DNA from: Flavobacteriaceae bacterium | Lineage (GTDB): Bacteria > Bacteroidota > Bacteroidia > Flavobacteriales > Flavobacteriaceae | Direction of reading: 5' to 3' | DNA length: 64,000 nt | NCBI GenBank assembly: GCA_018608725.1 | Contig: JABAZA010000013.1 | Location: 1-64,000, forward strand | Shown: piece by piece, positions 54,373 to 63,614 of the stretch | How positions within the stretch are numbered: position 1 is the stretch's first letter | How the letters are laid out: each line of letters starts with the position of its first letter | Program-made: the position numbers and the translations under genes | The notes under the pieces: generated by a model | The model's database searches: none | Told to the model about the DNA's origin: nothing | What the model saw: the letters and a program-made list of their open reading frames with translations, nothing else

Positions 54373-55302
54373 ATGGATCGATCCCCACTAGATTATTTAA
54401 TACTCTCTCTGAAAGGAATGGCCATGGGTGCTGCAGATGTTGTACCCGGAGTTTCTGGAGGTACCATCGCATTTATATCTGGAATTTACGAAGAACTGAT
54501 CGAAACCTTAAATAATATCAATTTTTCCCTTTTAAAACATTTAAAAACAGAAGGACTAAAAAGTACTTGGCAAAAAGCAAATGGTCCTTTTTTAGCAGCA
54601 CTTTTATCGGGAGTTTTTGTGAGCGTCATTTCTTTAGTAAAAGGCGTTGAATGGCTGTTAGAACACCAACCTATATTATTGTGGTCGTTCTTTTTTGGAT
54701 TGGTTCTTGCAAGTATTTTATACGTCGGAAAACAAATTAAAATTACCCTCACGGACTTTAAACTAATTTTAGCAATGACCATCGGAGCTGTGGGGGCCTA
54801 TCTCATCACCACCCTTAACCCCTCTGAAACATCCGATGCCAATTTATTTCTATTTTTCGCGGGAGCCTTGGCTATTTGTGCAATGATACTGCCAGGTATT
54901 TCTGGAGCTTTTATTCTGGTGATTATAGGAGCATATGAGCCTGTTCTTGAAGCCATCAATACCAGAGATTTTAAAACGATTCTTATCATAGGGGCTGGTG
55001 CTATTGTTGGTTTATTATCGTTTTCAAAACTTCTAAAATGGTTGTTTGAAACATACCACCGCTTGACATTAGCCGTCATCACCGGATTCATGATTGGATC
55101 TTTGAATAAAATATGGCCTTGGAAAATAGTATTAACCTCCAGAACAAATTCTAAAGGAGAGCAAGTCCCCTTGAATGAAGAAAGCATCTCCCCTTTTAAT
55201 TTTGATGGAGATCCTCAACTTTTACAAGCCATCGGACTGATGGTGTTTGGGATTTTAATCATTCTTATTTTGGAGAACATTAGTACAAAAAAAACTTATT
55301 GA
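54373..55302 (+). CDS. DUF368 membrane protein (first copy)
   Basis: 309 residues with eight or more transmembrane helices. The DUF368 signature is clear: GMAMGAADVVPGVSGGTIAFISGIYEELI near 16-44 and, in the second half, ILPGISGAFILVIIGAYEPVL. The two halves each contain a PG(V/I)SG element, suggesting an internal inverted repeat. Some members have been linked to polyprenyl-phosphate (lipid carrier) translocation in other bacteria (PopT), so recycling of an envelope lipid carrier is plausible here. It overlaps its paralogue by four bases. Confidence 0.92.
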   Translation: MDRSPLDYLILSLKGMAMGAADVVPGVSGGTIAFISGIYEELIETLNNINFSLLKHLKTEGLKSTWQKANGPFLAALLSGVFVSVISLVKGVEWLLEHQPILLWSFFFGLVLASILYVGKQIKITLTDFKLILAMTIGAVGAYLITTLNPSETSDANLFLFFAGALAICAMILPGISGAFILVIIGAYEPVLEAINTRDFKTILIIGAGAIVGLLSFSKLLKWLFETYHRLTLAVITGFMIGSLNKIWPWKIVLTSRTNSKGEQVPLNEESISPFNFDGDPQLLQAIGLMVFGILIILILENISTKKTY

Positions 55303-56315
55303 AACATCCTAGCAAACATACAAATCCTTTTTTATTGACTCTAAAAGGGGTCATTATGGGAGCTGCCAACAAGGTTCCCGGAGTTTCGGGTGGAATAGTG
55401 GCTTTTGTAATGGGATTTTATGAGGAGTTTATTTATTCCTTACAAAAATTCAATTTCAAAGCTGGAAAATTAGTATTTAGCGGTCGATTTAAAAGCTTTT
55501 ACAATTATGTAAATGGACGGTTTTTAGCCTTGCTTTTTTTAGGGATGATTATTAGTTATTTCAGCGTTTCAAAACTGTTAGACTACTTAATTGAACGGTA
55601 CGAACTTTATGTGTGGAGTGTGTTTTTTGGAATGATTGTAGGTTCAATTTATTACATTTATAAAGATTTTAAATCGTGGAATACAAAAACAATGTTTATG
55701 GCCTTACTCGGGATTCTTGTAGGCGTAAGCATCAGTTTATTAAGCCCTGCAACACAAAACGACAATCTTTGGTTTGTATTTCTCTGTGGAATGATTAGTG
55801 TCACAGGTATGGCACTTCCAGGGTTTTCTGGGTCTTTTATTTTAATTTTGTTAGGGAATTATGTCTTGTTATTAGTGGACTCCGTAAACGTACTTTTTGA
55901 TACCTTTGTATATATGTTTTCAGGAGATTTTAGTTTTATGTCTGATCCCCAACATCTGAGACTTTTAACAATTTTATTAGTTTTTACTCTTGGTTCTGTG
56001 ATGGGATTAATCAGTCTTTCTCATCTGTTGAACTATATTTTGAAACACTATAAATTCAACACCTTAGCCCTTATTATGGGGTTTATCACAGGATCACTTG
56101 GCGTTGTATGGCCGTGGAAAGAAGCACTTTATAGACATGACAACTTAGGAAACTTTATAACAGATACAAATGGCGAACAAATCATTGAAAACTATCAGCG
56201 CTATATACCAGAACTAAACACACAAACCCTATACGCCCTCCTATTTATTATTTTTGGAGCAGCCATTGTTCTTGGCTTAGAATGGGTTGGAAACAAACGT
56301 AAACACCAGATATGA
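55299..56315 (+). CDS. DUF368 membrane protein (second copy)
   Basis: 338 residues, a diverged paralogue of the gene just upstream. It shows LKGVIMGAANKVPGVSGGIVAFVMGFYEEF and, later, GMALPGFSGSFILILLGNYVLLLVDS, with eight or so helices. The TTG start overlaps the previous gene's end by four bases. Relative to the first copy, the late PGISG element is PGFSG and the loop before it is longer. Two copies in tandem could act as a heteromer or have diverged in specificity. aroE follows with a four-base overlap. Confidence 0.92.
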   Translation: MKHPSKHTNPFLLTLKGVIMGAANKVPGVSGGIVAFVMGFYEEFIYSLQKFNFKAGKLVFSGRFKSFYNYVNGRFLALLFLGMIISYFSVSKLLDYLIERYELYVWSVFFGMIVGSIYYIYKDFKSWNTKTMFMALLGILVGVSISLLSPATQNDNLWFVFLCGMISVTGMALPGFSGSFILILLGNYVLLLVDSVNVLFDTFVYMFSGDFSFMSDPQHLRLLTILLVFTLGSVMGLISLSHLLNYILKHYKFNTLALIMGFITGSLGVVWPWKEALYRHDNLGNFITDTNGEQIIENYQRYIPELNTQTLYALLFIIFGAAIVLGLEWVGNKRKHQI

Positions 56316-57040
56316 GGAATTTTGGACTGCTCGGTAAACATATAGATTACTCCTTTTCAAGGGGCTATTTTAAAGATAAATTTGAAACCAACAAATTAGA
56401 TTGCTCCTACAACAATTTTGACTTAGAAAAAATTGAAGATTTTGAGGCTTTAAAATCCACCGCACAACTTTCAGGGCTGAATGTTACGATTCCTTACAAA
56501 CAAGACGTTATTCCTTATCTGGATACCATTGATTTGGAAGCCCAAGAAATTGGTGCAGTCAATACAATCAAATTTGAAAACGGAAAATTAACGGGCTATA
56601 ACACGGATCATTATGGGTTTGAACACAGTTTAAAGCCTCACCTAAAACCTCTCCACAAAAAAGCCTTAATTTTGGGTACTGGTGGTGCTTCAAAAGCCGT
56701 TGCTTTTGCTTTGAGAAAATTAGGAATTTCTTTTGAGTATGTCTCCAGAACCCAATCATCTGCTGTTAAATACACCTATGAATCCTTATCTAAAAAAGGG
56801 ATTAAGGACTACGAAATTATCATCAACTGCACTCCCTTAGGAACATTTCCTGACATAACTAAATGTCCACAAATTCCTTATGAACAGATCACATCAAACC
56901 ATTTACTCTTTGATTTAATTTACAATCCGGAAGAAACTTTATTTCTCAAACAAGGCAAAAAAAATAATGCCACGACACTCAACGGACTTGAGATGCTTCG
57001 TTTGCAAGCCGAGAAGTCGTGGGAAATTTGGAATTCATAA
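56312..57040 (+). CDS. aroE: Shikimate dehydrogenase
   Basis: Reduces 3-dehydroshikimate to shikimate with NADPH in the aromatic amino acid pathway. The 242 residues are somewhat short for the family (about 270). The substrate site is intact: HIDYSFSRGYF front, LNVTIPYKQDVIPYLD with the catalytic Lys near 62, AVNTIKF, and YNTDHYGF with the Asp. The NADP-binding loop GTGGASKAV is near 120. The C-terminal helix FDLIYNPEETLFLKQGKKN follows. It overlaps the second DUF368 gene by four bases. Confidence 0.95.
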   Translation: MRNFGLLGKHIDYSFSRGYFKDKFETNKLDCSYNNFDLEKIEDFEALKSTAQLSGLNVTIPYKQDVIPYLDTIDLEAQEIGAVNTIKFENGKLTGYNTDHYGFEHSLKPHLKPLHKKALILGTGGASKAVAFALRKLGISFEYVSRTQSSAVKYTYESLSKKGIKDYEIIINCTPLGTFPDITKCPQIPYEQITSNHLLFDLIYNPEETLFLKQGKKNNATTLNGLEMLRLQAEKSWEIWNS

Positions 57041-57128
57041 TTAATTAAAAGAATTATATAATTTGTAGTTTAAAGGGATAATGTTATATTTATGCATAAG
57101 TTAGTATAACACTAAAACATTGAAAGAT

Positions 57129-59171
57129 ATGTCTGAGCACGATAACCTGCAAGATGCAGATGGAGATAACCTAAACGAAACTCCCCAAGAAAACAATACA
57201 ACAAAGCAAGCTATAAGTTCTGAGGAAACTTCTTTGGAAGAAGTCGCTGCTTCTAAAACGCCTACTGAAGAATCCAGTATAAGCCCTGAAAAGGAGCTAG
57301 AAACCACTAGTACCAATGCAGAAGATTCTACTGAAGAACCGTCTAAAAAAGAAGATGAGCCATCGTCTGAGGTTGCTACGGAAACTGATGAAAAAGTGGT
57401 TGAAGAAGAAGAAAAAGAAGAAGAAAAAGAAGAAGAAAAAGAAGAAGAAGAAAAAGATGCTGAAATCAATTATGAAGACCTTTCACTAGAAGATTTAATT
57501 AAAGCCTTTGAAACCCTTTTAAAATCTGAAAATATTCATACAGTTCGGAACAGTATCAACCAAGTCAAAAATAATTTTAATGCTAAATTCACTGCTTTAA
57601 TTTCAGAAAAAAAAGAAGTGTTTTTAGCGGAAGGTGGAAACGCTATTGATTTCCAATATTCCAGTCCTCTTAAAAAACAATTCAACGAGTTATCTAAGAC
57701 CTTTAGAGAAAGACACCAGGCTTTTCAAAAAAACAGAACACAAGAACTCAATCAAAACCTTGAAATTCGCTTACAAATTATTGAGGAAATAAAAGGATTA
57801 ATTAATGTTGAAGGAGATATAAACTCGGCTTACAATACATTTAAAAACCTTCAGGAACGTTGGAGAAATACTGGACGAATCCCTTCTAGTGAAACTAATA
57901 ATACATGGAATAACTACCGTCATCATGTTGAGATTTTTTATGGTTTTTTACATTTAAACAGAGATTTAAGAGAATTAGATTTTAAGCATAATTTAGAGCA
58001 AAAACAAAAGATAATTATACGAACTGAAGAGTTGGCTAATGAAACTGATTTAAGCAGAGCATTTAGAGAACTTCAAGCACTTCATAAAATCTGGAAAGAA
58101 GAATTAGGTCCCGTTGCCAAAGAATATAAAGATGAGCTTTGGGATCGATTTAGTGCTGCAACAAAAGTAATTAACGACAAACGACAGGATTACTACAGTC
58201 AACTTGAAGAGAAATTTGAGGAAAATCTTAAAATTAAAAATGAGCTCATCGCTCAGATCAGTGCTATCTCTGAAAAAACAATAAATTCTCACAAAGATTG
58301 GCAGGCAAATATCAAAGAAATTGAAGCCCTTAGAGAAGCTTTTTTCAAAACAGGGAAAGTCCCTTCAAAAGCGAATGAAAAAACCTGGTCTGCTTTTAAA
58401 GAAGCTGTAAGAACGTTTAACAAGAATAAAAACAGTTACTATAAAACATTAAAGAAAGATCAGTCCGAAAACTATAAGAAAAAGTTAGAACTGGTTGAAA
58501 TTGCTGAACAAAATAAAGAGAGTGAAGACCTAGAAACCACTTTGGTATTGATGAAAGATATTCAAAGCAAATGGAAGACTATCGGACACATTCCACGCAA
58601 AGACAGTGATAAATTATGGAAACGATTTAGAGGGGCTTGTAATGCTTTTTTTGACCGATACCACGAACAAAAAAATAATGGATCTGAAGAGGAAGTCGCT
58701 AACTTTGAACAAAAAAATACGCTTTTAGAATCCCTTAAAGCTTTTAAATTAGGAGATGATAAAGACAAAAATTTAGAAGAATTGAATGCATTTTCTAGTC
58801 AGTGGAAAAAAATTGGGCATGTTGCACAAAGCAAACGTTTTATTGATGGAAAATTCTATAAAATGTTAGATGGTTTTTATTCTAAACTTGGCTTAGATAA
58901 AGAAGCGATGGACGACTTAAAATACTCGCTTAAATTAGAAACCTTATCACAAGATCAGAGATTGTTTAATAACGAGGTAACGTTCATACGAAAAAAGATG
59001 GATGAGATTAAAAGTGAAATTAATCAGCTCGAAAATAATCTCCAATTTTTCTCAAATGTAGAAGAGGACAACCCACTTGTCAAAGAAGTTCATAAAAACA
59101 TTGACAAACATAAAGCCGCTCTAAAAACTTGGAATGCAAAATATTCTAAGATCAAAAAAATGATTCAATAG
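57129..59171 (+). CDS. DUF349-repeat protein with acidic N-terminal tail
   Basis: About 680 residues from the ATG at 57129 (a TTG nine bases upstream is possible). Residues 1 to about 120 are Glu-rich and disordered (including a run of Glu-Glu-Glu-Lys from the repeat at 57402). The rest holds about five DUF349 units of roughly 75 residues, each with a W-x-x-(T/I)-G-x-(I/V)-(P/A) core, for example LQERWRNTGRIPSSETNN, LREAFFKTGKVPSKANEK, IQSKWKTIGHIPRKDSDK and FSSQWKKIGHVAQSKRF. The units are long helices, so it is an extended coiled rod. Function unknown in Bacteroidota. Confidence 0.88.
   Translation: MSEHDNLQDADGDNLNETPQENNTTKQAISSEETSLEEVAASKTPTEESSISPEKELETTSTNAEDSTEEPSKKEDEPSSEVATETDEKVVEEEEKEEEKEEEKEEEEKDAEINYEDLSLEDLIKAFETLLKSENIHTVRNSINQVKNNFNAKFTALISEKKEVFLAEGGNAIDFQYSSPLKKQFNELSKTFRERHQAFQKNRTQELNQNLEIRLQIIEEIKGLINVEGDINSAYNTFKNLQERWRNTGRIPSSETNNTWNNYRHHVEIFYGFLHLNRDLRELDFKHNLEQKQKIIIRTEELANETDLSRAFRELQALHKIWKEELGPVAKEYKDELWDRFSAATKVINDKRQDYYSQLEEKFEENLKIKNELIAQISAISEKTINSHKDWQANIKEIEALREAFFKTGKVPSKANEKTWSAFKEAVRTFNKNKNSYYKTLKKDQSENYKKKLELVEIAEQNKESEDLETTLVLMKDIQSKWKTIGHIPRKDSDKLWKRFRGACNAFFDRYHEQKNNGSEEEVANFEQKNTLLESLKAFKLGDDKDKNLEELNAFSSQWKKIGHVAQSKRFIDGKFYKMLDGFYSKLGLDKEAMDDLKYSLKLETLSQDQRLFNNEVTFIRKKMDEIKSEINQLENNLQFFSNVEEDNPLVKEVHKNIDKHKAALKTWNAKYSKIKKMIQ
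57402..57455 (+). repeat. GAA/AAA-type coding microsatellite
   Basis: A run built from GAAGAAGAAAAA units (four units with one extra GAA in the first and last) encodes EEEK repeats inside the DUF349 gene. All units are multiples of three, so length changes keep the frame. Confidence 0.85.
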
Positions 59172-59252
59172 GATCCAACTTAAGGGTACTAAGTTAAGAA
59201 CTGTATTGGCACTGAACACAGTTAGAAATTTATTGGATTTTAGTTTTAATAG

Positions 59253-59277
59253 CATTTCGACTGCGCTCAATGTGACA
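59253..59277. repeat. Short interspersed repeat candidate in the DUF349-mazG gap
   Basis: The segment begins CATTTCGACTGCGCTCAA and ends TGTGACA. I recall this word as an interspersed intergenic motif in Flavobacteriia genomes, and its high GC against an AT-rich gap makes it stand out. Only one copy is present in the window, so this rests on memory. Confidence 0.45.
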
Positions 59278-59323
59278 AAAAAAAACGAATAAATTATATT
59301 AACTTAATGACAGTGTACGCCAA

Positions 59324-60097
59324 TTACAGTTTTTTGGCTTCTTCCCAATAAACATCCATCTCTGATAAGGTCATTTCTGAAAGTGATTTTTGAAGCGTTT
59401 TTGCTTTGCTTTCCAAATACTGAAATCGTTTAATGAATTTCTTATTGGTACGTTCTAACGCATTTTCAGGGTTAATTTTTAAAAAGCGAGCATAATTTAT
59501 TAACGAAAATAAAACATCCCCAAACTCATCTTCAATAGCCTCTTGGTTTTTACTAGTAATTTCTGATTTTAACTCGCCAAGCTCCTCCTCTACTTTTTCC
59601 CAAACCTGATCTGAATGCTCCCAATCAAAACCTACACCTGCTACTTTCTCTTGAATCCGACTGGCTTTGACCAACGCAGGCAAACTCTTAGGCACCCCTT
59701 GAAGAACACTTGTTTTACCTTCTCTAAGCTTTAGATTTTCCCAATTTTGCTTTACTTCCGTTTCATCTTCTACAACTACATCTCCGTAAATATGAGGGTG
59801 TCTATGAATGAGTTTGTCGCAAATGCTATTGATGACATCTGAAATATCAAAATCTTTTGTTTCACTTCCTATTTTGGCATAAAAAACAATGTGTAATAAA
59901 AGATCGCCAAGTTCATTTTTAACTTCTTTTAAATCCTGATCTAAAATAGCATCCCCCAATTCATAGGTTTCTTCAATCGTAAGAGAACGAAGGGTTTCCA
60001 TCGTTTGTTTTTGATCCCACGGACACTTGTCACGAAGTTCGTCCATAATGGTTAACAAGCGGTCAAATGCTTTTAATTGATCGGTTCTATTGCTCAT
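59324..60097 (-). CDS. mazG: Nucleoside triphosphate pyrophosphohydrolase MazG
   Basis: 257 residues with two tandem MazG domains. The first (about 10-110) has CPWDQKQT, LTIEETYELGDAI and KNELGDLLLHIVFYA (the E-x-x-E and E-x-x-D metal site). The second (about 150-240) has ELGELKSEI and EDEFGDVLFSLINYA. It hydrolyses nucleoside triphosphates to monophosphates, cleaning damaged nucleotides and, in E. coli, limiting ppGpp indirectly. The gene starts 11 bases inside the end of the upstream flavoprotein gene, so they are coupled. Confidence 0.94.
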   Translation of the reverse strand: MSNRTDQLKAFDRLLTIMDELRDKCPWDQKQTMETLRSLTIEETYELGDAILDQDLKEVKNELGDLLLHIVFYAKIGSETKDFDISDVINSICDKLIHRHPHIYGDVVVEDETEVKQNWENLKLREGKTSVLQGVPKSLPALVKASRIQEKVAGVGFDWEHSDQVWEKVEEELGELKSEITSKNQEAIEDEFGDVLFSLINYARFLKINPENALERTNKKFIKRFQYLESKAKTLQKSLSEMTLSEMDVYWEEAKKL

Positions 60098-61052
60098 TTT
60101 GATTATTTAAATTAATCCTCGAAATACGTGTTTGACACGCCTTAAACTCTGTCATAATGGACTCAACAATATCGGAGACAGTCTCTATTTTATCAATCAA
60201 ACCCGAAATTTGACCAATCTCTAACTCTCCCTCTTCTAAATCTCCTTCAAACATGCCCCGTTTAGCTCTGGCACGTCCTAAAAGATTTCTTAGATCTTCG
60301 GTCGTTGGAGTGGTTTTATAGAGCGCTTGTAAATCATGATAAAATTTATTTTTTAAAAGACGGACAGGTGCTAATTCTTTTAAAGTTAATTGCGTATCAC
60401 CTTCTTTGGCTAAAATCACAGCCTTTTTAAAAGCATCGTGGGCGGAGGATTCTTTGCTCGTTACAAACCGGCTTCCAATCTGAACACCCTCAGCACCTAA
60501 TGCCATGGCAGCCATCATTCCATTGCCTGTTGCAATGCCACCAGCTGCAATTAAAGGAATCGTGACTTGCCTGCGCACCATCGGAATCAAGGCAAAAGTT
60601 GTTGTTTCATCACGACCATTATGACCGCCTGCTTCAAAACCTTCAGCAACAATGGCATCAACACCCGCTTCTTGTGCTTTTAAAGCAAACTTTAGACTGC
60701 TTACCACATGTACTACAACGATGCCACGTTCTTTCAACCATGAAGTCCAAGTTTTTGGATTTCCTGCAGAAGTAAAAACAATTTTTACGCCTTCTTCCAC
60801 TATAATCTGCATCAACTCCTCAATGTTAGGATATAGCATTGGAATGTTCACTCCAAAGGGACTTGTCGTAGCGGCTTTACATTTTTGAATATGGGTTCTC
60901 AATACATCAGGATACATAGAACCTGCACCAATAAGTCCCAAAATCCCAGCATTACTCGCTGCGGAAGCTAATTTCCACCCACTATTCCAAACCATACCCG
61001 CCTGAACAATAGGGTATTCAATTCCGAATAGTTTGGTAACCTTATTTTCCAT
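60087..61052 (-). CDS. NAD(P)H-dependent flavin oxidoreductase (nitronate monooxygenase / FabK-like)
   Basis: 321 residues in the FMN-binding TIM-barrel group that includes nitronate monooxygenases and enoyl-ACP reductase II (FabK). Front: GIEYPIVQAGMVWNSG; core: AEGFEAGGHNGRDETTTFALIPMV (with the His of AGGHNG) and PLIAAGGIATGNGMMAAMALGAEGVQIGSRFV near 170-200. FabK and nitronate monooxygenase are hard to separate by eye; a role in fatty-acid synthesis is possible but unproven. mnmA precedes it by 16 bases on the same strand. Confidence 0.87.
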   Translation of the reverse strand: MENKVTKLFGIEYPIVQAGMVWNSGWKLASAASNAGILGLIGAGSMYPDVLRTHIQKCKAATTSPFGVNIPMLYPNIEELMQIIVEEGVKIVFTSAGNPKTWTSWLKERGIVVVHVVSSLKFALKAQEAGVDAIVAEGFEAGGHNGRDETTTFALIPMVRRQVTIPLIAAGGIATGNGMMAAMALGAEGVQIGSRFVTSKESSAHDAFKKAVILAKEGDTQLTLKELAPVRLLKNKFYHDLQALYKTTPTTEDLRNLLGRARAKRGMFEGDLEEGELEIGQISGLIDKIETVSDIVESIMTEFKACQTRISRINLNNQNEQ

Positions 61053-61068
61053 TTATTGATTTATACAT

Positions 61069-62259
61069 TTAAGAAATAACCCCCGAACCAATTAATTCAT
61101 TTTCTAAATACCAAGCTACAAACTGCCCTTCGGTAATCGCTGATTGAGGCGATTCAAAAGCAACATATAAGCCCTCTGTAGTTGCGTATAAACTTGCATG
61201 TTCTAAGTTTTGACGGTAACGAATACGCGCCATAACTTGAAGTGATTCACCTGTTTTGAGTGCTAAATCTGTACGCACCCAATGTACCTCCGAGGGTTGC
61301 ACCAACAATACTGAACGGTACAATCCTGGATGATTTTTTCCTTGTCCTGTGTATATGATATTATCCACCACATCGGTATCAATCACAAAAAGTGGTTCTG
61401 CAGTTCCTCCAACAGCCAATCCTTTTCGTTGACCTTTGGTAAAATAATGTGCCCCTTGATGTGTACCCAAAGCCACACCATCTGTAACTGTATATTTGAA
61501 TTTACGAGATCTAAACACCAACTCTTCTTCTTTGGAATCAAATAGGGGCGTTTCAGTTTTATAATCCTCAAAACTAGCGGGGATTTCTATAATTTGTCCT
61601 TCTTTAGGTTGTAATTGTTGTTGTAAAAAATCAGGTAAACGAACCTTCCCAATAAAACACAAGCCTTGAGAATCTTTTTTATCGGCGGTTACCAAATCTA
61701 ATTTTGTAGCGATTGCTCGAACTTCAGGCTTGGTTAATTCTCCAATAGGAAATAAGGTTTTGGACAATTGTGCTTGTGATAATTGACATAAAAAATAAGA
61801 CTGATCTTTGTTAGAATCCACTCCTGAAAGAAGTTTATACAGCCTAGGGTTTGAAGTTCCTTCAACGGTTCCTTTTCGGCAATAATGACCCGTAGCTACA
61901 TAATCTGCTCCTAGGGATAGCGCTATTTTAAGAAAGACATCAAACTTAATTTCGCGGTTGCAAAGAACATCAGGGTTTGGAGTGCGTCCATTTTTGTATT
62001 CATTGAACATATAATCGACAATCTTGTCTTTATATTCTTCACTTAAATCAACCGTCTGAAAAGGGATGTTTAGTTTTTCTGCCACCAACATTGCATCATT
62101 ACTGTCATCTAACCAAGGACATTCATCAGAAATGGTCACCGAGTCGTCGTGCCAATTTTTCATAAACAAACCGATGACATTGTAGCCTTGTTCTTTTAAT
62201 AAATAGGCAGCAACACTAGAATCTACGCCTCCTGAAAGTCCAACAACAACTGTTTTCAT
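61069..62259 (-). CDS. mnmA: tRNA-specific 2-thiouridylase MnmA
   Basis: 396 residues. Adds sulphur to U34 of Lys, Glu and Gln tRNAs. The PP-loop [15 protein letters not shown] lies at about 7-21; the catalytic Cys is in [13 protein letters not shown] (near 101) and the persulphide Cys in [10 protein letters not shown] (near 202). QKEGA-like [20 protein letters not shown] and the C-terminal OB-like ARIRYRQ segment agree with the family. It heads a minus-strand run with the flavoprotein and mazG. The promoter is at 62302-62333. Confidence 0.96.
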   Translation of the reverse strand: MKTVVVGLSGGVDSSVAAYLLKEQGYNVIGLFMKNWHDDSVTISDECPWLDDSNDAMLVAEKLNIPFQTVDLSEEYKDKIVDYMFNEYKNGRTPNPDVLCNREIKFDVFLKIALSLGADYVATGHYCRKGTVEGTSNPRLYKLLSGVDSNKDQSYFLCQLSQAQLSKTLFPIGELTKPEVRAIATKLDLVTADKKDSQGLCFIGKVRLPDFLQQQLQPKEGQIIEIPASFEDYKTETPLFDSKEEELVFRSRKFKYTVTDGVALGTHQGAHYFTKGQRKGLAVGGTAEPLFVIDTDVVDNIIYTGQGKNHPGLYRSVLLVQPSEVHWVRTDLALKTGESLQVMARIRYRQNLEHASLYATTEGLYVAFESPQSAITEGQFVAWYLENELIGSGVIS

Positions 62260-62301
62260 GTCTTTGTTTATTTAGTATTTAAATAGTCTTGGTTTCTGAT
62301 A

Positions 62302-62333
62302 CAAATTTACAAATTATTATAAGAGGGGCTCAA
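62302..62333 (-). promoter_or_regulatory. Bacteroidota promoter for mnmA
   Basis: The minus strand has TTG (three of four matches, 62333-62331), 21 bases, then TAAATTTG (62309-62302), an exact -7 match 42 bases before the ATG. Confidence 0.5.
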
Positions 62334-62366
62334 CTTCAGAAAAAAGAATTTAATTCGCTGAGATGC

Positions 62367-63605
62367 TTAAAGAGTCTTGTTTTTAGCCTCAATCCAACGT
62401 GCCATATATTTAGTGCTTTGCATTTGATGATGGCTTAACATCTGCCCAATAAAATTTTGAGAACGGTGTGTCTCAAGCGTTTCTAGAAGTTCCTCCAATC
62501 GGTTCTTGAAATTTGTGAGATGTAAGTCTTTTTTAAATCGACTGTTTAGAACAGAAAAACCCTGCTGTTGAAACGCCTCCCATTCAGAAGCATTGGAATA
62601 CAACGCCACAGTACGGGCTACAAACTCATCCATAGCATCTTCTATAACCCCATTGGGATTCATTGTACCAAACATCCCTTCGGCAGCAACAGACGACATG
62701 ACAGAGGGTGTTCCGGATTGCATCGCTTGAATGAGTTTGCCTTTTAGACCTGCTCCAAACCGAAGCGGTGCCAATAGCACTTTTGCAGCGTTTAAGACCT
62801 CAAAAGCATCTGCTACAAAACCATGTATCAAAAAACCTTCTTTTTCATTATGCAGTTCTTTAATATTTGGAGTGTCGTAAGCTCCATAAACATGAAGTTT
62901 GACATCTGGAAGTACGTTTCGAATGCACGGCCAAATATCTTTTTTTAAATAGCGTACGGCATCTAAATTTGGGGGATGTAAAAAATTTCCTATTGAAACA
63001 AAATCACGTCTTTCAGAATACGTCTTACAATCAGAACGAGGTTGACAATGTTCTGAAGCAATCATAAAAGGGAGGTACCACAAAATAGCGGAATCGATTT
63101 TGTAAGTAGTCGTTAAAATTTCCAACTCCGTTTCGGATATCACTAAGGACAAATCGCTTCTATAAATGCTGGCTATTTCACGTTTAGCGGTGTCAGTTGT
63201 AAAAAAATTGTTTTTTATTTCTTGATTTGAGTTGAATGCTTTTTGACGCCCTTTTCTAAGAAAATGTAAATCTTCTGTGTCTAAAATTTTTAAAGCAGAA
63301 GGACAGTGTTCACTGACACGCCAACCGAATTGTTCTTCTGTCATAAAGCGATCAAACAAAACAATTGCTGGATTCAAGGTTTTTACAAACGCGTCAAAAC
63401 TTGAATGGTTGAGTTCAATTTCAACAACTTTTACTCCTATAGATTCTAAATCAAATGCATGTTCAGACTTTTTGCAAGTGGTCGCAAACGTAATGTTATA
63501 ATTATGCGATTGAAACGCTTCTATGAGTTGAAGCATCCGTATTCCCGCCGCTGATGAGTTTGGTTCTGGATACACAAATCCAATCACAAGTAAAGTTGAC
63601 TGCAT
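62367..63605 (-). CDS. Family 1/4-type glycosyltransferase
   Basis: 412 residues with a GT-B plan. N-terminal half: LLVIGFVYPEPNSSAAGIRMLQLIEAF and ILDTEDLHFLRKGRQKAF. C-terminal donor domain: FVSIGNFLHPPNLDAVRYLKK, GFVADAFEVLNAAKVLLAPLRFGAGLKGKLIQAMQSGTPSV, which carries the sugar-nucleotide Glu-x7-Glu-like loop in a modified form. This pattern recalls Bacteroidota surface-glycan transferases. No polysaccharide cluster surrounds it here. It begins ten bases after the haem-binding-domain gene, so they may be co-transcribed. Confidence 0.85.
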   Translation of the reverse strand: MQSTLLVIGFVYPEPNSSAAGIRMLQLIEAFQSHNYNITFATTCKKSEHAFDLESIGVKVVEIELNHSSFDAFVKTLNPAIVLFDRFMTEEQFGWRVSEHCPSALKILDTEDLHFLRKGRQKAFNSNQEIKNNFFTTDTAKREIASIYRSDLSLVISETELEILTTTYKIDSAILWYLPFMIASEHCQPRSDCKTYSERRDFVSIGNFLHPPNLDAVRYLKKDIWPCIRNVLPDVKLHVYGAYDTPNIKELHNEKEGFLIHGFVADAFEVLNAAKVLLAPLRFGAGLKGKLIQAMQSGTPSVMSSVAAEGMFGTMNPNGVIEDAMDEFVARTVALYSNASEWEAFQQQGFSVLNSRFKKDLHLTNFKNRLEELLETLETHRSQNFIGQMLSHHQMQSTKYMARWIEAKNKTL

Positions 63606-63614
63606 AGCGCTAGG

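Noticed and set aside
54798-55187. 129-codon minus-strand frame inside the first DUF368 gene
   Set aside because: Antisense of membrane-helix codons; no family features.
57101-57469. 122-codon serine-rich frame on the minus strand
   Set aside because: It is the antisense reading of the GAA-rich start of the DUF349 gene (GAA read backwards gives TTC, Ser/Phe-rich); the plus-strand gene has the domains and a proper start.
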